Shown piece by piece: positions 37,493 to 50,275 of a stretch of DNA of 64,000 bases. Each line of letters opens with the position of its first letter. Within the stretch, counting starts at the first letter, position 1. The notes below the pieces were generated by a model. The model saw only the letters and a list, made by a program, of their open reading frames with translations, was not told where the DNA came from and did not search any database. Both the position numbers and the translations under genes were made by a program. This DNA is from Acanthosoma haemorrhoidale (Eukaryota; Arthropoda; Insecta; Hemiptera; Acanthosomatidae), in the NCBI GenBank assembly GCA_930367205.1, contig OV884011.1, positions 108,553,139-108,617,138 on the forward strand, read 5' to 3'.

Positions 37493-38214
37493 TGTGTTAT
37501 ATTTCCCATCTGCAGGATTTATATATAAATATGACTGCGTTTTTGCTGTTATGAGCTCTCTAAACAAAAAAAAAGATTTCTTTAAAGTATAATTTCAAGA
37601 AAATGAAGTATGAACATACGAAAATAAAAAGGGGGGAAATCGAATAAAATTGAAAATTGCTTCATTCAAATTTGTTATACGTAGATGCAAAGGGCTCTGA
37701 AGAAAAATGTGCATTAGAATGAACGACGAAATCAACATTATATTGAATCTTTTGTTGCGCGATGAGGTAACTATAAGACGTAAAAATAACAAGACATGTT
37801 GACCTCAGTTTCACAGAGGCAGAAAGACTTAAGGTATAGAATTATAATATCGCGGCATTTGGTGATTTTTTTTTTTATTCTCAAGCTTTTATTTGGAAAT
37901 TCAATGCATTTCTCCTAGAATCTACAGAAAAGAGTACTTTTTATAGTACTAGTAGTTATTATTAAATATCCCTCCTTCGTGAGAAATTAATTTCCCACCA
38001 CACTTGTTGCACAAAAAAAAATCCCGTCTTTAGAATATTTATTCAATGATTGAGGTTTCATGATGAATCCTGATCAATAATGATAATTATATTTATCCAG
38101 TCATTTCCGTGTCAGGGGTATAAAGAATTATTCAACTTGTTTCATGCTTGATGATTGAATCAGTACTTACTGACATCAAACCTACATTGTTGTTTCATAT
38201 AAACTTGGGGATAT

Positions 38215-38242
38215 TAACTCACCTGAAACAAAAGAAAAAACA
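38215..38242 (-). promoter_or_regulatory. recursive-splicing (ratchet-point-like) site
   Basis: On the minus strand TGTTTTTTCTTTTGTTTCAG is joined directly to GTGAGTTAAT; the junction lies between 38223 and 38222. The tract is almost pure pyrimidine, the acceptor ends TTTCAG, and the donor matches the consensus well. This is the zero-length-exon layout of insect ratchet points. Together with the 10.76 kb site, 27.5 kb away on the same strand, it suggests one long minus-strand intron. The alternative is an acceptor with a short real exon that uses a later donor; within the next 100 nt I saw no better donor. Confidence 0.5.
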
Positions 38243-41200
38243 TATAATTAGTAACGATCAGTTAATACTGATTATAACATTTCTTATTAAAATACACTTT
38301 GCCTAAAATGAAATAATTTTCTTATCAGCTTTCCTGAAACAGTGGAATATTCTTGAAAATTAAATTTTTTTTTTAAACATTTCAGAATCATACTTATGAC
38401 AATATTATGTAAGATATGTCACGAGTTTCTATGTCATAAGTTTGATATTAGAATTTCATATTTTTTTTTTTAATTTGAGTATGTCTGTCGTTCTGCTTCG
38501 GTCTTTGTAAATCGACTGTCTTACCTACATGAAACCGAGAATGAAGCCCCGCCCCATTGCATGTTGTGCCGAAATGGACATCTCCAAAAAAAAATGGGAC
38601 CTGGTTTTCAAATAACTTATTGCATAATACTCGCTGATAAGATAATCTGTGACTTAGACGAGGCATTCCATTAGTGAAGTATACTGCAGAAGTGGAAAGT
38701 GACCTAGCAGAAGAATGGCCCATCAAATACTAATCACCAGGAGAGAGTCGTGCGTCACTCCCTTACCAGACAAACCTGACGGTACTCAACCCCCCTCTGG
38801 CCGTCGCAGGTCCCCGTAAGGCATAAACACGAGGCGATAAATCTTAAGGGTTCAGGGCGATACACCCCCGCTTTAAAGCCGACAACGATCTAATTTAAAC
38901 ACTTTCACTCAGGAGGAACATTCATCCTAGATCCACGCCCTCCACTTCTTCATCGGGGCCGCTACAGTGAAGAACTTTCGGAAACCGCGGGTTAGAATCC
39001 TGAACAGATTTAACGAGACGTCCAAGACCGAGGAAGAAAGACGGACTGAAGAAAAGACAATCACGGGATTTCACTTTCTGCTAGCGAACGCCCACCCATT
39101 GGGCTGTATCTTTCTTATGATTAGGCTGAATGAACTATCGACGATTTCTTCTATCGGAAGGCAAACAATATTTTTCGATGAAAAAATGAAAAATCATTCA
39201 TGTCTGTGTTTTCGATCAAACAGATTGGACTTTACCGTGTCCTTTACCATGATCTGGACCAACCACTGGAAGTATACAATAATACAAATGCAATATATCT
39301 ATGCAAAATAGAGATAAAAATAAAATATATGTATGCACAAATATTCATGGAAATGTTACAAATGCTATATATGTATGTACATGATATGCTTGACAATGAT
39401 GCAAAAGAAAACGCTAAACAATAAGTGCAGGAGGAACGGCGTTTATTCATATACTTTATTCAAATGTTAGATCAAAAGAAGCCGCTTTGGATTAAAAAAA
39501 AACAAAACCAAAATGCATACAATAGGAAGAAACGAAAAAACTTGGAACATCATATCAACATTTCCACAGAATGAAAAAAAAACAACACCTTTCCAACAGA
39601 TCCCTTAAAAAGTCAAACCACACGGAAACCAAGTAGCAAGGGGTGATGATTAAGACTGATGTTTTGGGAAACGAATCGATACTTGAAATTCCACAAATAT
39701 GTGGGTGTATAAAGTAGTAATGACTAATTTCTGTTTCAGTTGTCGAGCAGAACACTTCACGATTCCTCTTCTTCATGAAGATCACCTTGGCTAATGGATG
39801 ATAAAAATAGTATGTCAGAGGTGAAATACGAACACTGTATAATGTGTGAAGATGCTTCAGTGGTTAATACTTGAATACAAACAACCCATGAATGGTAAAG
39901 ATTTTCCCAATGCGGGCTAGTGATTGGCGATCACGCAAGGATTCAACATTCGATTTGTAATATCACCTGAAATTGTGAAAGTCATATCTCGACAGTAATA
40001 AGAACAGAATGGAACAAACGGCGATAAAAAAGAAATGCACTGACTAAGAGATGGCGACCGCATATTTGCTAAGAATGGCTAGTTTGAAAAAAAAAAAGAT
40101 TAAATCCATTAATGAACCTTTCTGGAATGGGAGAACGTTTTCAATGCCAGATTTGCAATTTCTCCAATAAATTCTTGAACATTTTTATCTTATATTGATG
40201 CATAAAATTCTTAGAGACTAATCTGGAAAATATTATAAGGTACGAGACACTGTGATACTGTGATGAAAATAATTAAATGTATGACAAATATACCATTAGT
40301 AGATCTATATAGAAGCAAACATACTTATTTAATAAAGGTTTCCATAGCATATGTTTGTTCAGTAACAATTACATTACAGCATATAATTTTCTTTTTGTAA
40401 GCGGAGGCAAAATAAAATAGCTTCGCAGTCATACATTGTTTAGTGATACTTCTGTGTAGTTTTGAAGTGATATGGTTAATTATCTATTTTCCAACTTTTA
40501 AGAATAGTGTTTCTCCTACTGTTAGAGTACAGATGAACTAGCAACTATTGATTCCACTTTAAAAGAATTTCTTGTGTCAAGTACCAAGAAGAATGAGACG
40601 ACAGAAGCAAAAGCTTCTCTGCAAACTATTAAAGTTAACGAAACAGCTGATAGGATGATAAGGGAAAAGGTCATCACTCCAGATTGGTCCCCAATTATTA
40701 CTGCTTCATGGAACTATTCCTCGAGGGTTGGGGTTGTTTAATGAATAAATAAATTAGATTGGAAAATTTTAAATGAGTGGACAATAACTTTTTAAGGTTG
40801 TTTTAAGTACATTTGTGCGAAGAATAATGGGAGTTTAGTGTATAAACGTCGATTTAATAGGGTCTTGGAGATTTTGAGTATATTAGTAATTTATACCTTA
40901 CACCTAAGTTACCTATCAGTTGACGGAATCATAAATTAGCCTGCAATAAAAATGTAAATATTTAAAATATTGAGCAAAACAAATCCTATTGAAATCGTTT
41001 GGAGCCTCATTAACTACGAGGTTTCTTACTGTCAACTCACAAAACTTTATTTTCTGGGATACTTTCAATTGTTTTATACGTTGAGAACTTTAATGTATAC
41101 TCAAAACATCAGAACATTATATCTTAAACAGCTAATGATTAGTTAATTAAAATATTCAGGGAGAAGTGGGTCAGTTTATAGACGGGACGAGTATTTTAAT

Positions 41201-42099
41201 ACAATTTCACTATATTATTAAGCAAGGTTACCTTAAGCATTTCAAATTGATTCAATCATTTTTTAGTCTGCATCTTAAAACTTTAAAAAAATGTTTAAAG
41301 GGAGAGGATAATATTTTATGTGAATTCTGATCCAATTGAAAATGATACCAGGAAATGTATTCGTTTTGATGTAGGATTTCATTGATAAAATTCTTAAGCG
41401 TCTCACATCCATCTCACACTAGGATCTGATACAGACAACCTCAGTATCAGATTTGATGAAAATTTAACAACGTTATTACGTCACAACAAGTATACATCCC
41501 ATCATGAAAATACTCAAATAAAAAATCATTATTCAGAACTCAAAGTATAACTAGAAAACAAATCATGACGTTTTGCCCTTGAGATGATTTCTCAAGAGGC
41601 GCTAAACAAGACATCAACAACACTGAGCTAAGACAAAGAAGTCACCTGTGACTATGGTGGAAATATGGTAGTGCTGCGGCCGGCAGAGGTTTTCCATGGT
41701 ACAGACACACGCACACACTCACGATGGACTGCCAGCTGGTACTGGATATCTGCTCCGACTGGACGCCAGATAGAGCTATCTGCTCTCAGCAGTCCCATTA
41801 ACGGCAATATCTAACAGCTTGTTTGTCAAATCCATTTATAGATCTGTCCACAGCACAGTTGTTACGAACCAATATCGGCGGCCAGTTTTTTCCCTGTGAA
41901 TCCAACATTTTCGACACGTTTCGTGCAAACAGTTCGGGCTTAATCAAAAACCCTATCACTTCGAATAGATCTCTTTGTCAGCGCCTTGTCAATCTTCACA
42001 CATTCACTGTTATTAACTGTTAACGTTTATCTATTCGTGATAGGCGAGTTCGAATACTATCCTGTATATGAACGCTGGGAAGTCTCAATAAATAAACTT

Positions 42100-42190
42100 T
42101 CATGGATAGCTGAGCGGTCAGATCAGTTCAAGTAATATGGGCGTAACTTAAGTTAATAAAGTAGTAGATCAGAAGTCCAGCTAAACAATT
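42100..42190 (+). repeat. weak tRNA-like remnant
   Basis: TAGCTGAGCGG (42107-42117) matches the tRNA A-box pattern. A possible degraded B box (GATCAGAAGTCCAGC) follows about 45 nt later. No cloverleaf forms. It is probably an old SINE head or chance. Confidence 0.2.
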
Positions 42191-43546
42191 TCAGCTAAAC
42201 AGTATGTAAAGGGCCTTGAATGAGATAATATCGTACTCTACGGATACTGGTAGATGGGTTCCTTAAAAACTTATGGAGTATCATCCATTTCATTTGTCAA
42301 ACCGTTATTTTTTCTTCATGAATATAGTGAAAACTGTTTTTATTTTGTTACCATAGCTGATGTATTTTTACGCTTACTAAAAAATCATAACTGAATCATA
42401 AATAGATTTTGATCTGTGACTTGAGATTTATTGAAAGTTATCGAAGCGGTTCAAATTATTTTAATCTTTAATTAATTTTGCATCTTGAGGAATACTAGAT
42501 GGAATGATATCCCAGAACGTAAAGACATACCGGGAGAGGTATTTTCTTCTAGCTGTCTCCATGTTGGCTAGCACACGTTAGAACGGGCAATTATTCCCGG
42601 TACTAGAAAGGCCCTTAATTTAATGTTAACGAGCAATAACATATTAGCTTTACAATTACAACTCTACCCCACCCGCCACTCTCCTAAACGGGCACTATCA
42701 TTCATTCATAGTATTTGCCTGTGGTGGCTTACAGCCGCAGTCTCTTGTCCTTCAGAGACCCATTGCAATTCCTGCCTCGTTACTCTCGTGCTTACTGTAT
42801 AATTTCGTGAGTTCGGGAATCTGTTTTATTATATTCACGCTTTGTCTCAGCTCAGGTTTGACGAAGAAAACCACATCGGTCCCAAATAATTTTGAATCAA
42901 ATATCTTTTCTTTGTGACCGACGAGGGGTTTTAATCTTTTAATGACATAAATTACCGTAGGTCAAAAAAAAAATATAAAATATATGAGCTATCATTAGTT
43001 TTTTATTAGTAGTTTTTAGTTAAATAGAAAAAATATTGACAAGGCCGTCAAGTCATTATTTTTCCCCTTCAAGCAATAATTATAATATTACACCACTGAG
43101 ACTACTTATCAATACTTTATTACCCTTCATGGTAATATTATGCAAAGTGAAAGACAAATTTTAGAACACTTATTAAGAACACCCCATCCCTTCTTTGTAA
43201 TTCGAAGAATTCAATTTTAAACAATAATTGATTCTTATTTAAGGAGCTCAGAAGAGATGTCATAAACTAAAAATTTTAATAAATAATTAATTATGATCCC
43301 CTATAATCATGTAAAATATACCACAAATGTGTAGATAATTAATGTACCATATTAAGGAAAATACTAAGATGCTAAGGTTGAGTGCAAGCTCTGTAATTTA
43401 AAAAAAATTGCACCAATTTTCTTATGACCCCTTCCTATATTTCATCAACCCTGTAAATATTGTACAATACACATGGACCATAATAATGTTAAGACCAAAT
43501 TATAAAACCGCAAAGTGATTAGTTATCAAATAGTATTATAAATATT

Positions 43547-43548
<2 letters not shown>

Positions 43549-43584
<36 letters not shown>
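43549..43584. repeat. GA microsatellite
   Basis: A pure 36-bp GA tract, shorter than the related AG tract at 27.5 kb. Confidence 0.95.
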
Positions 43585-43588
<4 letters not shown>

Positions 43589-43639
43589 CAGTGTTATTAG
43601 ATCGAAAAATGAAATTTTTTTAAATCGTTTTTTCCCAAG

Positions 43640-43728
43640 TTTTTTTTTTTTTTTCCTCCCTCTTAGCTCTCTTATCATAAGATTAAGGATGAGGGAAAAA
43701 TAAAGAGATATTTGGGTTGAGCGGATCC
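43640..43728 (-). mobile_element. family B retroelement, severely 5'-truncated
   Basis: A minus-strand fragment of 89 bp: T-run on the plus strand, then CTTAGCTCT, AAGGATGAGGGAAAAATAAA and TTGGGTTGAGCGGATCC. These words place it in the variant subfamily of the 22.8 kb copy. TTTCCCAAG is repeated exactly at 43631-43639 and 43729-43737, a 9-bp target-site duplication. The truncation shows that insertion ended early, as in LINE-driven retroposition. Confidence 0.85.
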
Positions 43729-43737
43729 TTTCCCAAG

Positions 43738-46700
43738 CTGTCGGGTGTTTTAGAATTAAATGTTATTATTTATTTAACATTCTCAAGGAAGTATGAGATA
43801 TGAAATATTAAATAGGGACGAGTGAAATAAATGCCAAATCACATACGTGTTAGGAGTAATTCATTATGAAAATAATTTGAATTGTGTAGACGCACTAATT
43901 TATTTATTTTTTCACCCACGGCGATTATGCTAATATATATGTTTACAAAACAAAATGATAATATATATTGTATAGTTAATGAAATTGTTTAAACGAAAAA
44001 AGGATACAAAACATTTAGATTCCACCTGAGCAATGAAGTACTCGGTTCTAAATTTTTATGTAATTCATTGTGTGTTTAAATCATTAAATGAGATAGCACG
44101 AGAAATATGAGAATAAATAGCAATAGGATCAGAAAATTGTTTTCCAACACCCTCACATGTGCGATGCTGACCGAACTCCCTTATCAAACGTGACGTCCCA
44201 AAGCCTCCACCCTTGACCCCGACCGTCCAATCAGTTTGCTCAATCCTTTTTTTGATAGGGCGTTGATAGCTCCCCGAAGATATCCATTTTTATTCACGAT
44301 TTAAAAAAATCATTTACCATTTCCTACTGACGTCTAAGCACTCGCATGGACATGCATATAATATTTTAACAAACATAGAGGATCTTTCAGAAATATCCCA
44401 ACACAGATAACAAGACATAAATAGTGAAGCATTTGTGATTGTGAGTCAAATAAAATCAACAATTGATAGGATAAATGAAAGAATAGTTGTTCTACTTTAA
44501 AGCTAGGTGACTTTGACCTTCACTCTATTTGTGCTCCCTGATTCAGATGGTCGGTTGCCTTGACTGGACTGCCCCACATACGGATCATCCAGTATTAAGG
44601 AAGGTTAGAAGGGGGGGGGTAATGGCTCTTAAAAATCAGATTTATGAATTGGCCACCTAGATGTGTTATTTGGTTGTATATAAATTTCACATTAACTAAA
44701 AACAAAAAATATTTAATCGTTGAGTGCTCATTGATTCATCAATCTTTTTTATATATTGATCTTTTCAATATTATTCTTTGCAATTTTTCAATTGTTAGTT
44801 CAGCTCGCAGAAATAAGGATGTGTAAGTAGGAGGCATCTAAAGCCAGTAAGTACTAACCAACAAATAGAAATTTTGAAAATTCTTTTCTATGATTGCCAA
44901 AAGGTGTAGTTTATTGTGTCAGCTAAATACATCCCTTTGCTGATATCGCGTGCTTGAGTCTGCAACGGCCTTTTATGTTAAGTGTCTTATCACTCGGTAT
45001 TCATCTGTTTATGTGGCTATAAGTTGTTTTATTTGAGAATCTGAAAATTTTTTTTTTCTCAGCAAGTACGCGTGAAGTTGTATTTATTTTTTTATTTTTT
45101 TTGTTTCCTTTCGTTATTCGGAGAGAAAAATAGCTGTTCACATGTAATGTTAATTATTAAAGTTTTTATCTTTAAAGGATGGTTGATTTTGAACTGCTGG
45201 TTCGGTATGCCGTCTACCGTTGTTTTGACGTTTTAAGTGTTTTTCGCTCTCTAAAATTTCAGGTAGAATTTTACATACGAGTCTTATCGTTTTTTTTTTT
45301 AGTTTCGGTTTTGCGTAAGGACCATACAAATATTCTAGTGGCTGTGAGCATTAAAGTTGTACAGTCGATTATTCGGTGCTAATACATTGACGTCCTTGGC
45401 ACTAGAAAAGCACACCCCAGCACTGAATTGTTTGTAAGCTTGTAATTAGAACTAACGTGCTGAATTTAATTCCATTTGACGTAAAGTGGTGGGTTATTCA
45501 AGAACGCATATGAAGCCTTGGACTATTGGATTTATTTGAAGATAGTATTTCCAGACAGATATTATAGAAGTATAACATGTTATTTCACCCCCCCCTCCCA
45601 CCATGATCGCTCAAGTTTTTCGTTATCACGAAAATGGTATTCATTAAATATATGTTTTATTAATACCTGATTAATCGTGCAATATCTGGCATTTGAAAAT
45701 AAAATAACATACTCTAAAGAAGAAAAGCGAGGCCTTAAATGATATTCGACCTCTAACATCAATATGATAAATTAATTTCTGAAGGACTTCTATTCAATTG
45801 CTTCAGGGCCTCCTCCAGTAATTTCTGAAATTGGTTCTCATTTCTGTTGAGCTGATTGTGTACTTGTTCATAGGAACGAGACAGCGAGGCGGATGAAGAA
45901 AATAAAATCAACAGGAGAACTGCCCAGTCACGATATATAAATACATTTATAATTTACATCACCTAAATATTAGTAATTGAAACTGATTGATACAAAATAC
46001 GCCACGTAATTATATTTATAAATTGTCTGGAGTGCCAGAATGTATTATCCCTTTAATTACTTTACCCACGATCTGAATATTCCAGAACGAATGACTTTGG
46101 AGAGAACTAGCTAACGATGTCCAACAATCAAACCTGTAAAAAGATTTATCACAGCTCATTGGATGGTGTGAACTAGGAAAACTCAATTCAGGCAAAAAAG
46201 ATGAAGATAAAAGACCAGCACTTAAATAAACTCAATTACTTAGATTACAAAAGGCTATAGGTGCGGATTTTTAAATTTAGCCATTTTGTTATAATTTCAG
46301 AACTTGAGTGAGAGATAACGTTACCCTGAATGATCTAATCAACCGAAAATTCTTAAATTATGCCCCAAAACATGGTTGAGGAACAGTGATAGGAAATATG
46401 ACAACAAATATGAAAAATAGATTGTTGAGCATAGATGAAATAATCCAAGAATAGATGAATTAATCCATGCGAAAAAAATGACGTAAACAATTAATTTCTA
46501 AATATTAGATTTATACTTGATATAATAACAGGAATGACAAGACCTCTCATCCTAGCGTCAATTGGTATAATTTTATTTCAATAAATAAAAATCTTTCATT
46601 TAAAATCCCATCATTTCAAATATGGAACTATAGTTCCAAGCCAAAAAACTATCCAAGTACATCTCAAATCGATTAGAACAGAAATGTCTAGAAAACGAAA

Positions 46701-49700
46701 AATTCAGGGAGCTTCGTGGAATCTAATACTATGAGACAGGAACCAAAAAAAACATGACTCTCGACACCAAAAGTGCATTCGATACTCTTATTTTTTATAT
46801 TGCATGTGTATATAATTTCATACTCCTTTGCTAGTCTTTTTTTTTTTTTAATTTGTCTCCGTTTTTTTTTTTTTTGGTGTAATGCTCTGTTCGCTTTGTG
46901 ATATTTTGGTCAGTCAAGTGGCCAAGTAGAGCGTGAATTCTGTCATCTTAAAATTAAAACGTTCTACTTATATGAACTAGTTAATAATACATTTAGAATG
47001 AAACAAATAAATTGATTCGAATCTCCGTAATCTCAGTATAATCCGAAAATTAGAAATACAGCTATTATCTCGTAATACTACTTATGTGCACACGTTACAA
47101 GCAATGCAAAAATGCAAACTGAACTGCCAACTGGGTATGACTCAAAGGCGTTGGTTGAAGGTCAGCTCATTTTCAACGCAGAAATCTTACGATTTGTTTC
47201 ATTAATCGGTGATTACTGACGATTATCCTGAATAATGAAATCTAACAGAAAATCAAAAGTCGGTTTAAAATTTATAAATGTAGTAAAATTGATATTATAT
47301 AGATTTACAAATACAAATATGTATAGAGTATTATAATGATTTTAATTGTTTGAACCACCAATCATAAACACAACCACAAATTGAAATCGCAGTGAATATT
47401 AATCATAAGAAGAAATGGATGACATTTAAATATGAATGATCCAGACTACGAATATAACAGCTCATTAATACAGATTTAAATCTAAATCCATTCATCCCAA
47501 AACATTTTGTAGTCGACATAATCAAAACTATTTTGTGTAGTAATTACATTAATTGTTTCATTGATATAAGTAGATTTATCATATACATAAAAAAAACTGT
47601 CCCACAAAAAAAGTGCCGCACTAACAAAAAATCGTTATAAAAGTTATTAAAACATGCCACGATATAAAGTTAATTGTCTTTCGTTAACTTTAAGGGTTTC
47701 GTTTGCCTTATTCAATCATTTATGTTATTGGGTAAACCAAAAATAAAACTTGTATCGTCATTTATCCTCATTCACCATTGTGATTTTTTGAACTGATCTC
47801 TAAAAATTAAGTTTTTTTTTTAAAATTAATTTAAAGAATGGTTTAGAATGTCGTGCAAGTTGCCTAAGTGGTTTCTTTAGTGGAAGGTGGTCGAAGCCAA
47901 AGATATGGAGGCGGTGCATTGGGTTTACTTGAAACTACTGTTCGGATAGCAGTCACAAGTTACCGTGTCACAGCCAAGAAATGACCGGTTTATTCCACTG
48001 CTTCGGAATCGTTTTCAATTGCTACTGAGACTGCTAAATTCCCTCGGACAATTAGGAGAGTATCAATAAGCGCAGAAACTGTTAGATGATGACTTGCTGA
48101 AGTGAATTTAAACCTTTAGATCACATACAACACGAGTACTCCACACGTGTGCTTGAGAGATTGTGAAATATATAGTTTAATTAAGGCACAAATATGAATA
48201 TTTCAAACGGGCTATGTCACGAGACAGATGTCGAATCTCAAACCATCATCATAAAAACATATATTCCACCGAACGTGAAGTGGTTAATGTTTGTGAAGAC
48301 GTGCCCCGATAAGACAAGCTGCACTCAGTTAGTCTTGTGCTATACAGAATTATTGTCACGAGTTATAAAAACAAAATAAGTGTATAAATCATGCTATATA
48401 TAATGACATGTAATCAGCCACATACATTATAATATTAATCCCAACACAAAAATGCCTGACATGGATATTATTATAAATTAAGATGCTGACTTACAATTGT
48501 CAACATATCGTAAGGTGCAATTGTCAGTGTCTCTCGCCTTTCCCACGGGGACGCTGGTTCTTCAAGACGAGAGGTCCGAACTCCAAACCAGACGCACCAC
48601 ACCCGGAGAGCTAACCACTAAGAAGAGCTGAAGGAGGAACCGGTTAGACCAGTAGCCCTGTGGAAAATATTGTAAGGTGTTAAACACTTTGCGAATAATT
48701 TTGATTTCCGTTTAATCCGGTCATAATTAAAATTTCAACAGTTCGTACTGTACTAATTGGAATGTAACACATATGAAAAATGAAAAAAAAAAATTAGATT
48801 AAACTTACAAAGAAATATTTCGAACTAACTAATTCATTGCCACACTATTACCAATAACGTACATTAAGATGAAAACGCTATACCTAATATGCAAGGTGCA
48901 TTGGGAATAACATTCTAACTCAATACCTCCACATTCAAGTAGACAATACTTGACCCAATCATTGCCTGATTCATGTCCGTATTAGCTTCATTCATAGAAT
49001 CCTATGATTCACGTTCGTTGATATATTCATGAACATTGTCTATTATATCTTTCTAAGAATGAACAGTTTGATTACAATGAGCGAAGAAAATAAAATGGAA
49101 AGAATACGTCTTTCGTTTTGAATGACAGTGGTCAATTCAGAATGGATAGTCATGTAATATCAATAAAGAAGTAACAAGTTAGTTATAAGTAAATTAAAAC
49201 CTAAAAATTCCAATAACTTTACGGTGTCTTTTCATAACATTTTGACATCAAAAAATCCATGAAATAAATCCATTTACCATGTAGTCTATTCTAATGATTA
49301 TTTTGATAGTTGAGTCACTCTCCGCCATTGACCAAAAATATTGATTTCCTTCTGTATTTATTTTTTAAAGAGTCATTATGTATTAATAGGCAACCTTGGT
49401 ATTTATTTAAACGAAATCATTAATACTGTTTTACGAGCGTACGAAATTGGCAGCTCATTGTTTTCAATTCGGATTGACATGTTGCAACAAGGCTTATTAG
49501 CAAGAGCCCGGATGAATCAACCCTGTAATAGGTTACTGATAAATATAAACTGGAAGTTGTAACAAATCAAGAAGAAAAAAAATCATTTTGTAATTCCTCT
49601 CTGTTCTCATGAATCACCAATGACTGGCTGAATGAGCAATGGAAAGATGCGGGTGTTCATCACAACTATTGCCAACTATCGTAGATTGTTTAAGAGTCAG

Positions 49701-49875
49701 TATGTATAAAAAAAAACTGATTCTAATATGGTTTAGTTTTCCACACTCGTTATTTCCTTTCCACAACCTCCAAATAGGTCCTTCCTAGAAAAAGGTCCCA
49801 CGTATCCCAAATTATTTCTATTTTATTTTTTCCTTATTCATTACTTTAGTTTTAAAGATAAAAACATAAAGCTTT
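43738..49875. other. AT-rich stretch without a supported gene
   Basis: No gene and no recognised repeat. GC-richer patches at 44150-44270, 47880-48060 and 48530-48665 have no motif I know. Open frames at 44644-44826, 45179-45382, 48194-48379 and 49341-49562 look like chance. T-runs occur at about 46840-46850 and 46863-46875. Confidence 0.5.
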
Positions 49876-50275
49876 AGTGGGATTCCTGGCAATGGTCAGT
49901 ATTCTCCCCTCGTGTCTGGAGCATCTGTGTCTCTATCTAGCAGTGATGTATGCATCAGCTGGAGCAGCGTGGGGGATCACCCCGATCCCCGCTTTCTTCT
50001 CCTTTGCTGGGGAAGTACGGAAACTTTTCAGACCTAACAAAGCTTTTATTTCACTAGCTTTTATTTATTTTATTATCATCTTCATGTTGAGGTCGGAAAC
50101 TTTTCAGCCACCTGTGTAGCTAGGCGCTGTTTCTATTGTATGTGCGTATATTGTAAACAGAGTATGAATGAGAGAGTGGACGCAATATTGTACTCAGTGT
50201 ATGAATGAGTCCGTTTATAACAATTACCCATTTCCCAATAGTAATTTTGTATCAAATAAAGATTTAAAAAAATAA
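49876..50275 (+). mobile_element. diverged Jockey-like LINE 3' UTR, interrupted by a MITE
   Basis: AGTGGGATTCCTGGCAATGG at the start, GAGCAGCGTGGGGGATCACC and CCCCGCTTTCTTCT, then after the MITE TATGAATGAGAGAGTGGACG and GTAATTTTGTATCAAATAAA match, with many changes, the 3' UTR of the 8.4 kb LINE. The tail is short and A-rich. It is clearly older than the other three copies, or from another subfamily. The MITE at 50018-50116 splits it. A plus-strand frame at 49877-50119 crosses both elements and is not a gene. Confidence 0.7.
50018..50116 (+). mobile_element. mariner-like MITE inside the LINE fragment, one end flipped
   Basis: TA at 50016-50017 and at 50117-50118 bracket a 99-bp element, as expected for a Tc1/mariner insertion. 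Its body (CTAACAAAGCTTTTATTT, TTATTATCATCTTCATG) and right end (CGGAAACTTTTCAG then CCACCTGTG) match the 28.15 kb copy read on the other strand. Its left 14 bp read CGGAAACTTTTCAG where the inverted form CTGAAAAGTTTCCG is expected, so the two ends are direct, not inverted, repeats. It also carries a small duplication of GCTTTTATTT. Confidence 0.75.

Larger units (their letters stand above)
30202..43630. other. long AT-rich stretch without a supported gene
   Basis: This 13-kb stretch holds no gene I can support and no copy of the repeat families found elsewhere. GC-richer patches occur at 33550-33830, 35990-36120, 38500-38760, 38770-39160, 41680-41830 and 42660-42790. At 33554 a strong acceptor is followed by a frame (C-D-D-S-R-D-S-L-D-Y-I-G) that runs to a stop at 33651; it has no clear donor or family. 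Listed separately: a 16-bp palindrome at 33068, a hairpin at 34664, the TACAA repeat, the recursive-splice-like site at 38.2 kb and a tRNA-like remnant at 42.1 kb. Confidence 0.5.
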
